Shown in pieces: positions 6,488 to 13,387 of a DNA stretch of 13,987 bases. Positions within the stretch are counted from its first letter, which is position 1; each line of letters starts with the position of its first letter. The notes beneath the pieces are model-generated. The model saw only the letters and a program-made list of their open reading frames with translations. It searched no databases and was not told where the DNA came from. This DNA is from Reyranella sp. (lineage in GTDB: Bacteria; Pseudomonadota; Alphaproteobacteria; Reyranellales; Reyranellaceae), in assembly GCA_030681635.1 (NCBI GenBank), contig JAUXRT010000434.1, forward strand, positions 1 to 13,987, given 5' to 3'. The position numbers and the translations under genes were made by a program.

Positions 6488-8526
6488 GTTTCCTCTTTTG
6501 ACGTTTCGTCCGATGCAATCTCGATAAGAAGATCGCCGCCGCTGACAGCCTGGTTGGCGGCGCATCCGACTGCCGTGACCTGCCCACGCACTCGGGCGGT
6601 GATCGTCTGGAACATCTTCATCGATTCGATGACAACAAGCGGCGCGCCGACCTTGACCTGATCGCCCACCGCGACTTCGACGGACACGATCCGTCCCGGC
6701 CCCGGGGCACGAACGACCCCGCCCCCTCCACCTTCGGCGGCCGCCGCCTTCGACTTCCAGGCGCCCAGGCCTGCCAGCTTGCGGAACAGGCGGACGCTGC
6801 CACCTCCATCGAGGTGGATTTCATCGCCCTCGACCCGGGAAAAATACCGTGTCGCGCGTCCCTCCTGCATCAATGTCAGGGCGCCATCGCGAAAGACGTA
6901 TCCGAATACCGAGGGATCCACCTCGTCATCGCCGACCGCGGAAACCGCCAGTCGTCCGTCACCCATGCGCACCCAGGAGGCATGGCGTTCGCCGGCCTCA
7001 TCGAGCAGAACGATGGACATGCGTGCAGCGAGCCCTGCCCCGGCGCCCAGCCGCCAGGAAGTCAGCGTTGTCCAGGGTGATGCCGAAGGAGCGGCCTCCG
7101 CTCCTGCACAGGCCGCGGCGATGGCCGCGACAATGTCCAGCGGATCAGGCTTCGACGCCCAGCCATCCGGAAAATGCCGGGTCAGGAATTGCGTCGTCGC
7201 CTCACCACTGGCGAAGGCTTCGTGCCCGAGTATGCGATGCAGGAAGGACCCGTTTGTCTTCAGCCCCAGCACGGAGGTTACGCTCAACGCGTTCCGAAGC
7301 CGGCTGATCGCGGTGGCGCGGTCCGATCCATGGGCGATGACCTTCGCCAGCGTGGGATCGTAGAAGGGCGAGATCATTTGCCCGGCAGCGATACCGGTCT
7401 CGAACCGGACCCCGGGGCCATGCGGCACGGTCACATGTGCGACGCGCCCCGTCTGCGGACGAAAGTCGGCGGCCGGATCTTCCGCATTGAGCCGCGCTTC
7501 GATCGCCCAGCCAACGGGCGACAGATCGCCTTGAGCGGCGGGAAGTACCTGTCCGCAAGCCACCCGGATCTGCCATTCGACCAGATCGACGCCGAGGATC
7601 GCCTCTGTCACCGCGTGTTCGACCTGCAGACGCGTGTTCATCTCCAGAAAGAAGAACTCATGGGTCGCGGCGTCGAGCACGAACTCGACCGTCCCGGCGT
7701 TGTCATAGCCAATCTGTCGCGCCAGACGCAGCGCGGCCTCGTGCAGGGCGGCCCGGGTCTTGTCCGACAGGCCCGGCGCGGGCGCCTCCTCGATCAGCTT
7801 CTGATGGCGACGCTGGATGGAGCAGTCACGCTCGTGCAGGTGAACCATGTTGCCGTGCTTGTCGCCGAAGACCTGAACCTCGACATGGCGCGGATTGGCG
7901 ACGAACCGCTCGATCAGCATGCGGTCATCGCCAAAGGCCGCTTTCGCCTCGCGCCGGGCAAGGGCAATGGCCGCGGCAAGGGCGTCAGGCGCTTCTGCGA
8001 TGCGCATGCCCTTGCCTCCGCCTCCGGCACTCGCCTTGACCAGCAGCGGAAAGGTGAGCCCGCGCGCTGCCTCGATCAGGGCGGTGTCCCGATCCGCAGC
8101 GTCACTCTGTTCCTCGACGCCAGGCACGACAGGGACCCCTGCCTTCTCGGCAAGTCGCTTGGAGGCGATCTTGTCGCCCATCTGCGCGATGGCCTCTGCC
8201 GACGGCCCGACGAAAATCAGGCCGGCTGCTTTGCAATCCGCAGCGAAGGCTGCGTTCTCGGCCAGGAAGCCGTAGCCGGGATGGACAGCCTCGGCCCCCA
8301 CGCTGATCGCTGCGCGAATGATCTGGGCGCCATCGAGGTAGCCCGACGACAGTGCGGGCCCGCTCAGCTCCACCGCCGCGTCACACAGATGGACGTGCAG
8401 CGCGTCAGCGTCAGCCACCGAATGGACCGCCACGGACCGAATGCCGAGGGACCGGCAGGTCCGGGCAATCCGCACCGCGATCTCGCCACGGTTGGCAATG
8501 AGAAGGCTTTGAGGAAGGCGGTTCAT
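6484..8526 (-). CDS. Acyl-CoA carboxylase alpha subunit (biotin carboxylase + biotin carrier), methylcrotonyl-/geranyl-CoA carboxylase type
   Basis: A 680-aa alpha subunit that carboxylates its own biotin with ATP and bicarbonate and hands it to the beta subunit. The biotin carboxylase part fills residues 1-450: LLIANRGEIAVRIARTCRSLG (8-28), the ATP-grasp glycine loop KASAGGGGKGMR (164-175), HLHERDCSIQRRHQK (229-243), and LEMNTRLQVEHAVTE (294-308). A less conserved BT-like linker follows. The C-terminal biotinyl domain (about 604-672) carries biotin Lys637 in ESMKM, a common variant of EAMKM. The ATG at 8526 overlaps the hydratase stop (ATGA, 8523-8526); the frame stays open another 36 codons upstream inside the hydratase, but the protein family begins at MNRLPQSLLIANRGEI. 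Size and layout fit MCC/GCC alpha rather than AccC. Translationally coupled on both sides. Confidence 0.94.
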   Translation of the reverse strand: MNRLPQSLLIANRGEIAVRIARTCRSLGIRSVAVHSVADADALHVHLCDAAVELSGPALSSGYLDGAQIIRAAISVGAEAVHPGYGFLAENAAFAADCKAAGLIFVGPSAEAIAQMGDKIASKRLAEKAGVPVVPGVEEQSDAADRDTALIEAARGLTFPLLVKASAGGGGKGMRIAEAPDALAAAIALARREAKAAFGDDRMLIERFVANPRHVEVQVFGDKHGNMVHLHERDCSIQRRHQKLIEEAPAPGLSDKTRAALHEAALRLARQIGYDNAGTVEFVLDAATHEFFFLEMNTRLQVEHAVTEAILGVDLVEWQIRVACGQVLPAAQGDLSPVGWAIEARLNAEDPAADFRPQTGRVAHVTVPHGPGVRFETGIAAGQMISPFYDPTLAKVIAHGSDRATAISRLRNALSVTSVLGLKTNGSFLHRILGHEAFASGEATTQFLTRHFPDGWASKPDPLDIVAAIAAACAGAEAAPSASPWTTLTSWRLGAGAGLAARMSIVLLDEAGERHASWVRMGDGRLAVSAVGDDEVDPSVFGYVFRDGALTLMQEGRATRYFSRVEGDEIHLDGGGSVRLFRKLAGLGAWKSKAAAAEGGGGGVVRAPGPGRIVSVEVAVGDQVKVGAPLVVIESMKMFQTITARVRGQVTAVGCAANQAVSGGDLLIEIASDETSKEET

Positions 8527-9323
8527 TTCTTCGCCCACGCCGGGCGGCGCTTTTCGAGGAAGCTGGCGATGCCCTCCTGGCCTTCCTCGGTTTCCCAGGC
8601 ATCCGCGAGACAGTCGGCGGTGTAGATCATGCACTCGTCCATCGAGTGCCGGTCGACATAACGGATCAGGCGTTTTGTCGCCGCCGCCGCACCCGGTGGC
8701 GCCTGCAGGAGATGCCCGACCTCCACCTCGATCGCCGCATCCATCTCCTCGGGCGCGGCAGTGCCGTCCAGAAGCCCAAGCGCCAATGCCTCGTCTGCGC
8801 CGAAGAGGCGTCCCGACAGCATGATCCGGCGGGCATTGCGTGCCCCGATGCGGCGCACGACGAAAGGTGAAATGTTCGCGGGGACCAGGCCCAGGCGGAC
8901 TTCGGTGAGGCCGAACCTGGCGTCCTCGACCCCGATCGCTATGTCACAGACCGCGATCAGTCCCGTCCCTCCGCCGTAGGCCTGCCCGTTGACCTTTCCG
9001 ACCAGGGGTCGCGGCATCTCGTCCAAGGCGCGCAGCATCGTCGCCAGCGCCGCGCTGCCCGCCACCCGTTCTACCCGTGTGGCCTCGACCGAACGACGAA
9101 ACCAGCGGATGTCTCCGCCGGCGGAGAAGCTTCCCCCCTCGCCTGTCAGCACGACGACCCGGACCGCAGGGTGCTGGCCCAGCAGGGCCGCCGCGCGCGT
9201 GAGGTCCGCGATCATCGTCTCGTTAAAGGCATTGTGCACTTCGGGCCGCTTCAGCGTCAGGGTCGCGACACCCCGCCCGTCCATGTCGATCGCGATCGTC
9301 TCGAATTTCTCTAGCATTGTCAT
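8523..9323 (-). CDS. Enoyl-CoA hydratase, LiuC/AtuE-like (methylglutaconyl- or isohexenylglutaconyl-CoA hydratase type)
   Basis: A 266-aa crotonase-superfamily protein. Oxyanion-hole segments are FSAGGDIRWF (66-75) and GQAYGGGTGLIAVCD (113-127). The first classical catalytic Glu (Glu144 of rat crotonase) is replaced by Gly121, while the second (Glu164) is retained as Glu141 in FGLTEVRLGLVP. That pattern, together with the following ANISPFVVRRIG, is what I recall for LiuC-type hydratases that act on carboxylated branched substrates. The predicted reaction is hydration of the carboxylase product to a 3-hydroxy-3-methylglutaryl-type CoA. The start is set at ATG 9323, 13 bp after the beta-subunit stop; a second ATG two codons on (9317) is equally possible, and neither has a strong ribosome-binding site. 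Upstream extension of the frame overlaps beta and was excluded. Confidence 0.9.
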   Translation of the reverse strand: MTMLEKFETIAIDMDGRGVATLTLKRPEVHNAFNETMIADLTRAAALLGQHPAVRVVVLTGEGGSFSAGGDIRWFRRSVEATRVERVAGSAALATMLRALDEMPRPLVGKVNGQAYGGGTGLIAVCDIAIGVEDARFGLTEVRLGLVPANISPFVVRRIGARNARRIMLSGRLFGADEALALGLLDGTAAPEEMDAAIEVEVGHLLQAPPGAAAATKRLIRYVDRHSMDECMIYTADCLADAWETEEGQEGIASFLEKRRPAWAKK

Positions 9324-9336
9324 CGGATCCAGCCAT

Positions 9337-10938
9337 TCACATGCGGAAGACGCGGGTGTCGCGCCGCGGCTGATCGCCGGCACTCAGCGACAGCGCCAGG
9401 CACAGCCCCAGGACATCGCGGGTCTGCGCCGGCTCTATGATCCCGTCATCCCACAGCCGTGACGTCGCGAAGTAGGGATCGGATTGCTCGGCGTATTGCG
9501 CGCGGACGGCGGCGTCGATGCCGCCAAGTTCGGACTGATCGGGCGTGCCCTTGCTCACGCTGCCGCGTCGCAGCTCGAGCATGACATTGGCGGCGATGTC
9601 GGCGCTCATGGTGGCGCATTCGGCAGTCGGCCAGGTGAACAGGAACTCGGGCCAGAACCCGCGGCCACACATGCCATAGTTCCCCGCGCCATAGGATCCG
9701 CCGATGATCACGGTGAACCGCGGCACCTTTGCGGTGGCCATGGCGTAGACCATTTTTGCGGAATTCTTGGCGATGCCGCCGCGCTCCGCCTCGCTCCCGA
9801 CCATGAAGCCCGAGATATTCTGAAGGAACAGCAGCGGGATGCCGCGCTGATCGCACATCGAGATGAAGTGCGCCGCCTTCAACGAGCTGTCCGAATGCAG
9901 CGAGCCGTTGTTGCCCAGGATGCCCACTGAAAACCCGTGCACCCGGGCCGTGCCGGTCACCAGCGTCTCGCCCCACTCCGGCTTGAACTCGATGAAATCG
10001 CTCGCATCCACCAGCCGGGCGATCACCTCCCGCACGTCGTAGGGCTTTCTGCGATCCACCGGGATGACGCCGGTCAATGTCTCGGCCCCGATGCGGGGCG
10101 GCACCACGGGCCTGGGCGGCGCGATGTTCCGCTCGATTCCCAGCGACGCGATGATCTCACGCAGCTTGGCGATGGCCTCATACTCATCCGCCGCCAGATA
10201 GTCCGACACGCCGGAGACCCTGGTGTGCATCTCCGCCCCGCCGAGGGTTTCACCGTCGATGTCCTCATTGATGGCGACTTTGACGATCGACGGTCCGCCC
10301 AGGTGAATGCGCGCCTGTCCGCGCACCATCACCACCTCGTCCGACAGCGCCGGAATGTAGGCGCCGCCTGCGGTGCAGCCCCCGAATACGGCCGAAATCT
10401 GCGGCAGGCCGCTGGCAGACATGCGGCACTGGCGCAGGAACGTGTTGCCGAAGTGATCCTTGTCGGGAAAGACCTGGTCCTGTTGCGGCAGGTTCGCGCC
10501 GCCGCAATCCACGAGGTAGATGCAAGGAAGCCGGTTCGCCTCGGCGATCTCCTGCGCGCGGATATGTTTCTTGACGGTCTCGCGATAGAACGAGCCGCCT
10601 TTGACCGTCGCATCATTGGCAATGATCATGCAGGGCGCGCCCGCGACGATTCCAACTCCTACGAGCAAACCGGCGCCGGGAACCTCATTGTCGTACTGGC
10701 CCCAGGCGGCGAGCGGCGCAATCTCCAGAAACGGGCTTCCGGGGTCGACGAGGAGATCGATCCGGTCCCGCACCAACAGCTTGCCGCGCGCCTTGTGGCG
10801 GGCCGCATGCGCATCGCGCCCGCCAGTCGCCGCATAGCGCAGCCGGTCGCGCAGCAGCAACAGACGCTGCTCGAACGCGGCGTGGTTCTCCCGGTATTCC
10901 GCCGAGCGCGGATCAACATTTGTCGTCAGTTGCGCCAT
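9337..10938 (-). CDS. Acyl-CoA carboxylase beta subunit (carboxyltransferase), MCC/GCC-like but divergent
   Basis: A 533-aa carboxyltransferase of the length seen in methylcrotonyl-/geranyl-CoA carboxylase beta. It transfers CO2 from biotin on the alpha subunit to an enoyl-CoA. N-domain: HKARGKLLVRDRIDLLVDPGSPFLE (49-73), FGGCTAGGAYIPALSD (185-200) with the GGAY oxyanion-hole glycines. C-domain: GNNGSLHSDSSLKAAHFI (342-359), IIGGSYGAGNYGMCGRGF (411-428), and the ending DPYFATSRLWDDGIIEPAQTRDVLG. Two conserved stretches differ from the forms I know in MCC/GCC: IFLxGPPLVKAATGE reads IHLGGPSIVKVAINE (211-225), and WPNARISVMGGEQAA reads WPTAECATMSADIAA (436-450). Flanking frame is intact, so this is divergence, not a frameshift. 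The ATG at 10938 has TAAGG 7 nt upstream, and the gene follows tetR by 16 bp. Substrate uncertain. Confidence 0.92.
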   Translation of the reverse strand: MAQLTTNVDPRSAEYRENHAAFEQRLLLLRDRLRYAATGGRDAHAARHKARGKLLVRDRIDLLVDPGSPFLEIAPLAAWGQYDNEVPGAGLLVGVGIVAGAPCMIIANDATVKGGSFYRETVKKHIRAQEIAEANRLPCIYLVDCGGANLPQQDQVFPDKDHFGNTFLRQCRMSASGLPQISAVFGGCTAGGAYIPALSDEVVMVRGQARIHLGGPSIVKVAINEDIDGETLGGAEMHTRVSGVSDYLAADEYEAIAKLREIIASLGIERNIAPPRPVVPPRIGAETLTGVIPVDRRKPYDVREVIARLVDASDFIEFKPEWGETLVTGTARVHGFSVGILGNNGSLHSDSSLKAAHFISMCDQRGIPLLFLQNISGFMVGSEAERGGIAKNSAKMVYAMATAKVPRFTVIIGGSYGAGNYGMCGRGFWPEFLFTWPTAECATMSADIAANVMLELRRGSVSKGTPDQSELGGIDAAVRAQYAEQSDPYFATSRLWDDGIIEPAQTRDVLGLCLALSLSAGDQPRRDTRVFRM

Positions 10939-10954
10939 GTTCCAGCCTTACGCC

Positions 10955-11563
10955 TTAACTCTTGAGTGCCTCGGGACGCAGACCGCGCCACAGCAGATCC
11001 GCATAGCTGTCGGCCAGTTGCTCGATGCTGCCGCGATCGGGCCTGAACCATTCCAGCGAGGCATTCAGGGCGCCGAAAATGACGAGGCGGGCAACACGTA
11101 GGTCCGCATCGCCGCGAAGGCCCCCTCGTCTTTGGGCCAGTCCCAGCAGATCGTCCCAGAACGTCTCATAGCCTCGACGCGTGGCCAGCGCCTTCACCCT
11201 CACGCCCTCGGGCGCCTGCCCGAAGACACGGACATTCGCGGAGGTGTAGTCGCTCAACCGGAGCAAGCTGGTCAGATGCGCATGGACCGCCGTGCGCAGG
11301 ATCGTGGATCCGTCCGCATCGGGACCAAGCGACTGCATCGCCCTTTCGACGGAGTCGCGCACGGCGCGAATGCCTTCGTTCAGGACATCGACGACGAGGT
11401 CCTCCTTGGAGGCGAAATGGTAGTAGAAGCTGCCGGCCTTCATGTCGGCTTCCCGCGCGATCGCGCGCAGCGACACACCGGCATAGCCCTGTTCACGGAA
11501 CAGACGAGCAGCGACGTCGAGAATCCGGCGGCGGGTATCAATCACTTCGTCTGTCGTGACCAT
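10955..11563 (-). CDS. TetR-family transcriptional regulator, first gene of the carboxylase operon
   Basis: A 202-aa TetR repressor. The N-terminal DNA-binding domain is plain: TRRRILDVAARLFREQGYAG (10-29) and the helix-turn-helix VSLRAIAREADMKAGSFYYHF (30-50), then ASKEDLVVDVL. The C-terminal ligand domain is, as usual, weakly conserved. It leads the operon and is followed after 16 bp by the carboxylase beta gene, so it probably autoregulates and controls the whole degradation operon, with an acyl-CoA intermediate as a likely inducer. TetR regulators of liu- or atu-type operons are known (LiuQ, AtuR); which subgroup this belongs to cannot be told. The ATG at 11563 has no ribosome-binding site at normal distance; the predicted promoter places transcription start 0-2 nt before it, so the mRNA is probably leaderless. 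Confidence 0.92.
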   Translation of the reverse strand: MVTTDEVIDTRRRILDVAARLFREQGYAGVSLRAIAREADMKAGSFYYHFASKEDLVVDVLNEGIRAVRDSVERAMQSLGPDADGSTILRTAVHAHLTSLLRLSDYTSANVRVFGQAPEGVRVKALATRRGYETFWDDLLGLAQRRGGLRGDADLRVARLVIFGALNASLEWFRPDRGSIEQLADSYADLLWRGLRPEALKS

Positions 11564-11564
11564 T

Positions 11565-11600
11565 CTAACTAACGTTAGGCTACTCTCCTTGGACAGTCAA
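11565..11600 (-). promoter_or_regulatory. Sigma-70-like promoter of the tetR-carboxylase operon
   Basis: On the minus strand TTGACT (11595-11600, five of six consensus bases) is followed after exactly 17 nt by TAACGT (11572-11577), which keeps the strongly conserved TA...T of the -10. Transcription would begin near 11563-11565, at or just before the tetR ATG. An AAGGAG in the spacer (11585-11590) is too far from the ATG to be a ribosome-binding site. Confidence 0.6.
11569..11578. promoter_or_regulatory. Palindromic operator CTAACGTTAG overlapping the tetR -10
   Basis: A perfect 10-bp palindrome lies 5 bp before the tetR start codon and fully covers the predicted -10 hexamer. A repressor bound here would block RNA polymerase directly, the standard mode for an autoregulated TetR protein. 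TetR footprints are usually longer (14-20 bp), so flanking bases probably contribute although they are not symmetric. Confidence 0.55.
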
Positions 11601-11623
11601 ATGCCGTCGGCGGGTGAGGCATT
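11600..11623. repeat. Inverted repeat AATGCC-N12-GGCATT next to the -35
   Basis: Six-bp perfect arms separated by 12 bp abut the -35 hexamer of the tetR promoter on its upstream side. The position would suit an activator or a second regulator. Six-bp arms can occur by chance, so support is limited. Confidence 0.25.
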
Positions 11624-11680
11624 CGATGGGGACAGACCGCCGGAGGCGAAAGAACCAGGGAGGGCGCGGCGTCGACGAGG

Positions 11681-12667
11681 TCAGCGACCAGCCACACGCG
11701 AGCGATGCTCCGACATCCAGCGCCAGGCGCTATGGATGATGTTGTCGATGTCGGAGCAAACAGGCTCCCACTTCAACGCCGTCCTCGCCAGCGAAGCATC
11801 GGCGATGAGACTAGCCGGGTCGCCGGGCCGCCGCGCCGCGACCTCGGCGACGATCGCCCTGCCGGTGATCGCGCGCGACCGGCCGATGACGTCGTTGATG
11901 CTGACGCCCTGCCCCGTGCCGAGATTGCAGGCCAAGAACTGCCCTCCCCGGCACGCCGAAAGCGCCGCAACATGGGCGGCGGCGAGATCGGTCACATGGA
12001 CATAGTCGCGAATGCACGTGCCATCCGGTGTCTCGTAGTCGGTCCCGAAGATGGAGATGCTGCGCCGGGTGCCAAGGGCCGCCTGCAACACCAGCGGAAT
12101 GAGGTGGGTCTCGGGATCGTGCTCCTCGCCCAGTTCGCCGTCGGCGTCGGCCCCGGCGGCATTGAAGTAGCGCAACGCGACGGCGCCGAGGCCGTGCGCC
12201 GCACAGGCATCACGCAGGATCTGTTCCGCCATCCATTTGGAGCGGCCATAGGGATTGATCGGATTCTGCGCCATGGTCTCGACGATCGGAAGACGCTGCG
12301 GCACGCCATAGGTCGCGCAGGAACTGGAAAACACGATCGAGCCGACGTCGTGCGCGCGCATCGCCTCCAGCAGCGTGATCACGCTGGCGACGTTGGCTCG
12401 GTAGTAGAGCGTCGGTTCCTTCATCGACTCACCCACATAGGCGAGGGCGGCGAAGTTGATGACGGCATCGGGTCGATGACGGCGCATTGCGGCCCCCAGC
12501 ATCGCCGGATCGTTGAGGTCGCCCTGTTCCAGCGGCCCCCACTTCGCGGCCCAGGCATGGCCCGCCGCCAGGTTGTCGTAGACGATCGGAAGGTGCCCGG
12601 CCTGGGCAAGGGCCTTGCACGTATGCGAACCGATATAGCCCGCGCCACCTGCTACCAATACACGCAT
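11681..12667 (-). CDS. galE: UDP-glucose 4-epimerase (GalE), possibly acting on N-acetylhexosamines
   Basis: A 328-aa extended short-chain dehydrogenase of the usual GalE length. It interconverts UDP-Glc and UDP-Gal (or the N-acetyl forms) with bound NAD+. The Rossmann loop GGAGYIGSH is at 7-15; catalytic SSSCATYG (114-121) and the YxxxK pair Tyr140/Lys144 (YGRSK) are intact; RYFNAAGAD (166-174) and GTCIRDYVHVTDLA (216-229) are typical GalE. By alignment from memory to the E. coli ADASKA region, Leu287 occupies the place of Tyr299, the residue that limits E. coli GalE to non-acetylated sugars. GAGGA lies 7 nt before the ATG. It follows the methyltransferase by 37 bp in the same operon as the TviB-type dehydrogenase, so a surface-glycan role is more likely than galactose catabolism. 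Confidence 0.93.
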   Translation of the reverse strand: MRVLVAGGAGYIGSHTCKALAQAGHLPIVYDNLAAGHAWAAKWGPLEQGDLNDPAMLGAAMRRHRPDAVINFAALAYVGESMKEPTLYYRANVASVITLLEAMRAHDVGSIVFSSSCATYGVPQRLPIVETMAQNPINPYGRSKWMAEQILRDACAAHGLGAVALRYFNAAGADADGELGEEHDPETHLIPLVLQAALGTRRSISIFGTDYETPDGTCIRDYVHVTDLAAAHVAALSACRGGQFLACNLGTGQGVSINDVIGRSRAITGRAIVAEVAARRPGDPASLIADASLARTALKWEPVCSDIDNIIHSAWRWMSEHRSRVAGR

Positions 12668-12704
12668 GATCGGTTCCTCGTTGCGCTGCCGGGAGATCGG
12701 AAGA

Positions 12705-13376
12705 TCAGGGCTTCCGCGCCACGGCGATGATGTTCGAGCAGAGGCTCGGAAACATGTCAGCCAGCCGTTCGCTCAATCTACTTTCTCCGAAGGGCGACGA
12801 GAACGGCAGAAAGGCGACGCCGCGGAGCGAGATCTGCTCGAAGCCGGTATCGCGAAGATGTTTCTTCAGCATCGCCACGTTGTATAGCCGCACATGGTGG
12901 ATCTGCGTCCGGTACTCGAGCCCGGTCGGGTAGATCCCGAGGGGCACGGTCACCCGGTTGCGCAGGCTGTTGATGTTGGGAGTCGACATCACCAGCCATC
13001 CGCCGGGCATCAGCCTGTCGAAGATGCGCTGCAGGAAACCGTCGGTGTCGATCATATGCTCGAGCACTTCGAAGGCCGAGATGAAAGGCACGGGCTTGTC
13101 CCAGGGCAGTTCCCGCTCGAGGTCGGCCTTGTAGTACTCCCACGGCGGCCCTTCCTCCGGGGTACGCTGTGCCGGATTCCAATCATCGAATCCCACGGCG
13201 CGCACCTTGTGCATACGGACCAGCATTCTGAGGAACTGCCCCTGATTGCAGCCCAGATCCAGCCACTCGGAATCCGGCTCTATCTCGCCGCCTTGCGCGG
13301 CCAGGAAGTCGAGGCAACGCCTGAAGCGGAACAGGTCGTTCCCCTTGGGGAAGGGGTTCTCTTCCGTACCGGTCAT
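12705..13376 (-). CDS. Class I SAM-dependent methyltransferase in a polysaccharide cluster
   Basis: A 223-aa Rossmann-fold methyltransferase of the Methyltransf_23/11 type. Motif I is WLDLGCNQGQFLRML (38-52), the SAM-binding acidic position follows at VGFDDW, a FEVLEHMID segment typical of UbiG/COQ5-like enzymes is at 102-110, and the post-motif LMPGGWLVMSTPN is at 122-134. The acceptor is unknown; in this position, between a nucleotide-sugar dehydrogenase and GalE, sugar O-methylation of a capsule/O-antigen glycan or its lipid carrier is a reasonable inference. The start is set at ATG 13376, 11 bp after the dehydrogenase stop; a GTG eight codons upstream (13400) would overlap the dehydrogenase by 13 bp and has no ribosome-binding site. 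Conserved sequence begins only after both starts, so the exact N-terminus is open. Confidence 0.88.
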   Translation of the reverse strand: MTGTEENPFPKGNDLFRFRRCLDFLAAQGGEIEPDSEWLDLGCNQGQFLRMLVRMHKVRAVGFDDWNPAQRTPEEGPPWEYYKADLERELPWDKPVPFISAFEVLEHMIDTDGFLQRIFDRLMPGGWLVMSTPNINSLRNRVTVPLGIYPTGLEYRTQIHHVRLYNVAMLKKHLRDTGFEQISLRGVAFLPFSSPFGESRLSERLADMFPSLCSNIIAVARKP

Positions 13377-13387
13377 CGAATGTCCGT

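Noticed and set aside
6488..6565. 26-codon N-terminal extension of the acyl-CoA dehydrogenase frame
   Set aside because: It lies inside the alpha-subunit gene; ATG 6487 has a ribosome-binding site and the conserved N-terminus.
7174..8625. 483-aa plus-strand open frame opposite the biotin carboxylase gene
   Set aside because: It is fully antisense to a conserved enzyme, has shadow-like composition and no recognisable domain. The same holds for the plus-strand frames at 2900-3958, 9937-10965 and 11705-12730.
8527..8634. 36-codon N-terminal extension of the carboxylase alpha frame
   Set aside because: It overlaps the end of the hydratase gene, is not homologous to the family, and the ATG at 8526 gives the expected N-terminus with an ATGA overlap.
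9324..9383. 20-codon N-terminal extension of the hydratase frame
   Set aside because: It overlaps the beta-subunit 3' end, and the family begins at the MTMLEKF region.
9580..9640. Frameshift as an explanation for the odd WPTAECATMSADIAA stretch in the beta subunit
   Set aside because: Conserved residues resume in the same frame on both sides (GAGNYGMCGRGF before, LWDDGIIEPAQTRDVLG after), so two compensating errors would be needed.
11585..11590. AAGGAG as ribosome-binding site for tetR
   Set aside because: It is 21 nt from the ATG, and no in-frame start codon lies at proper spacing; it falls in the promoter spacer instead.
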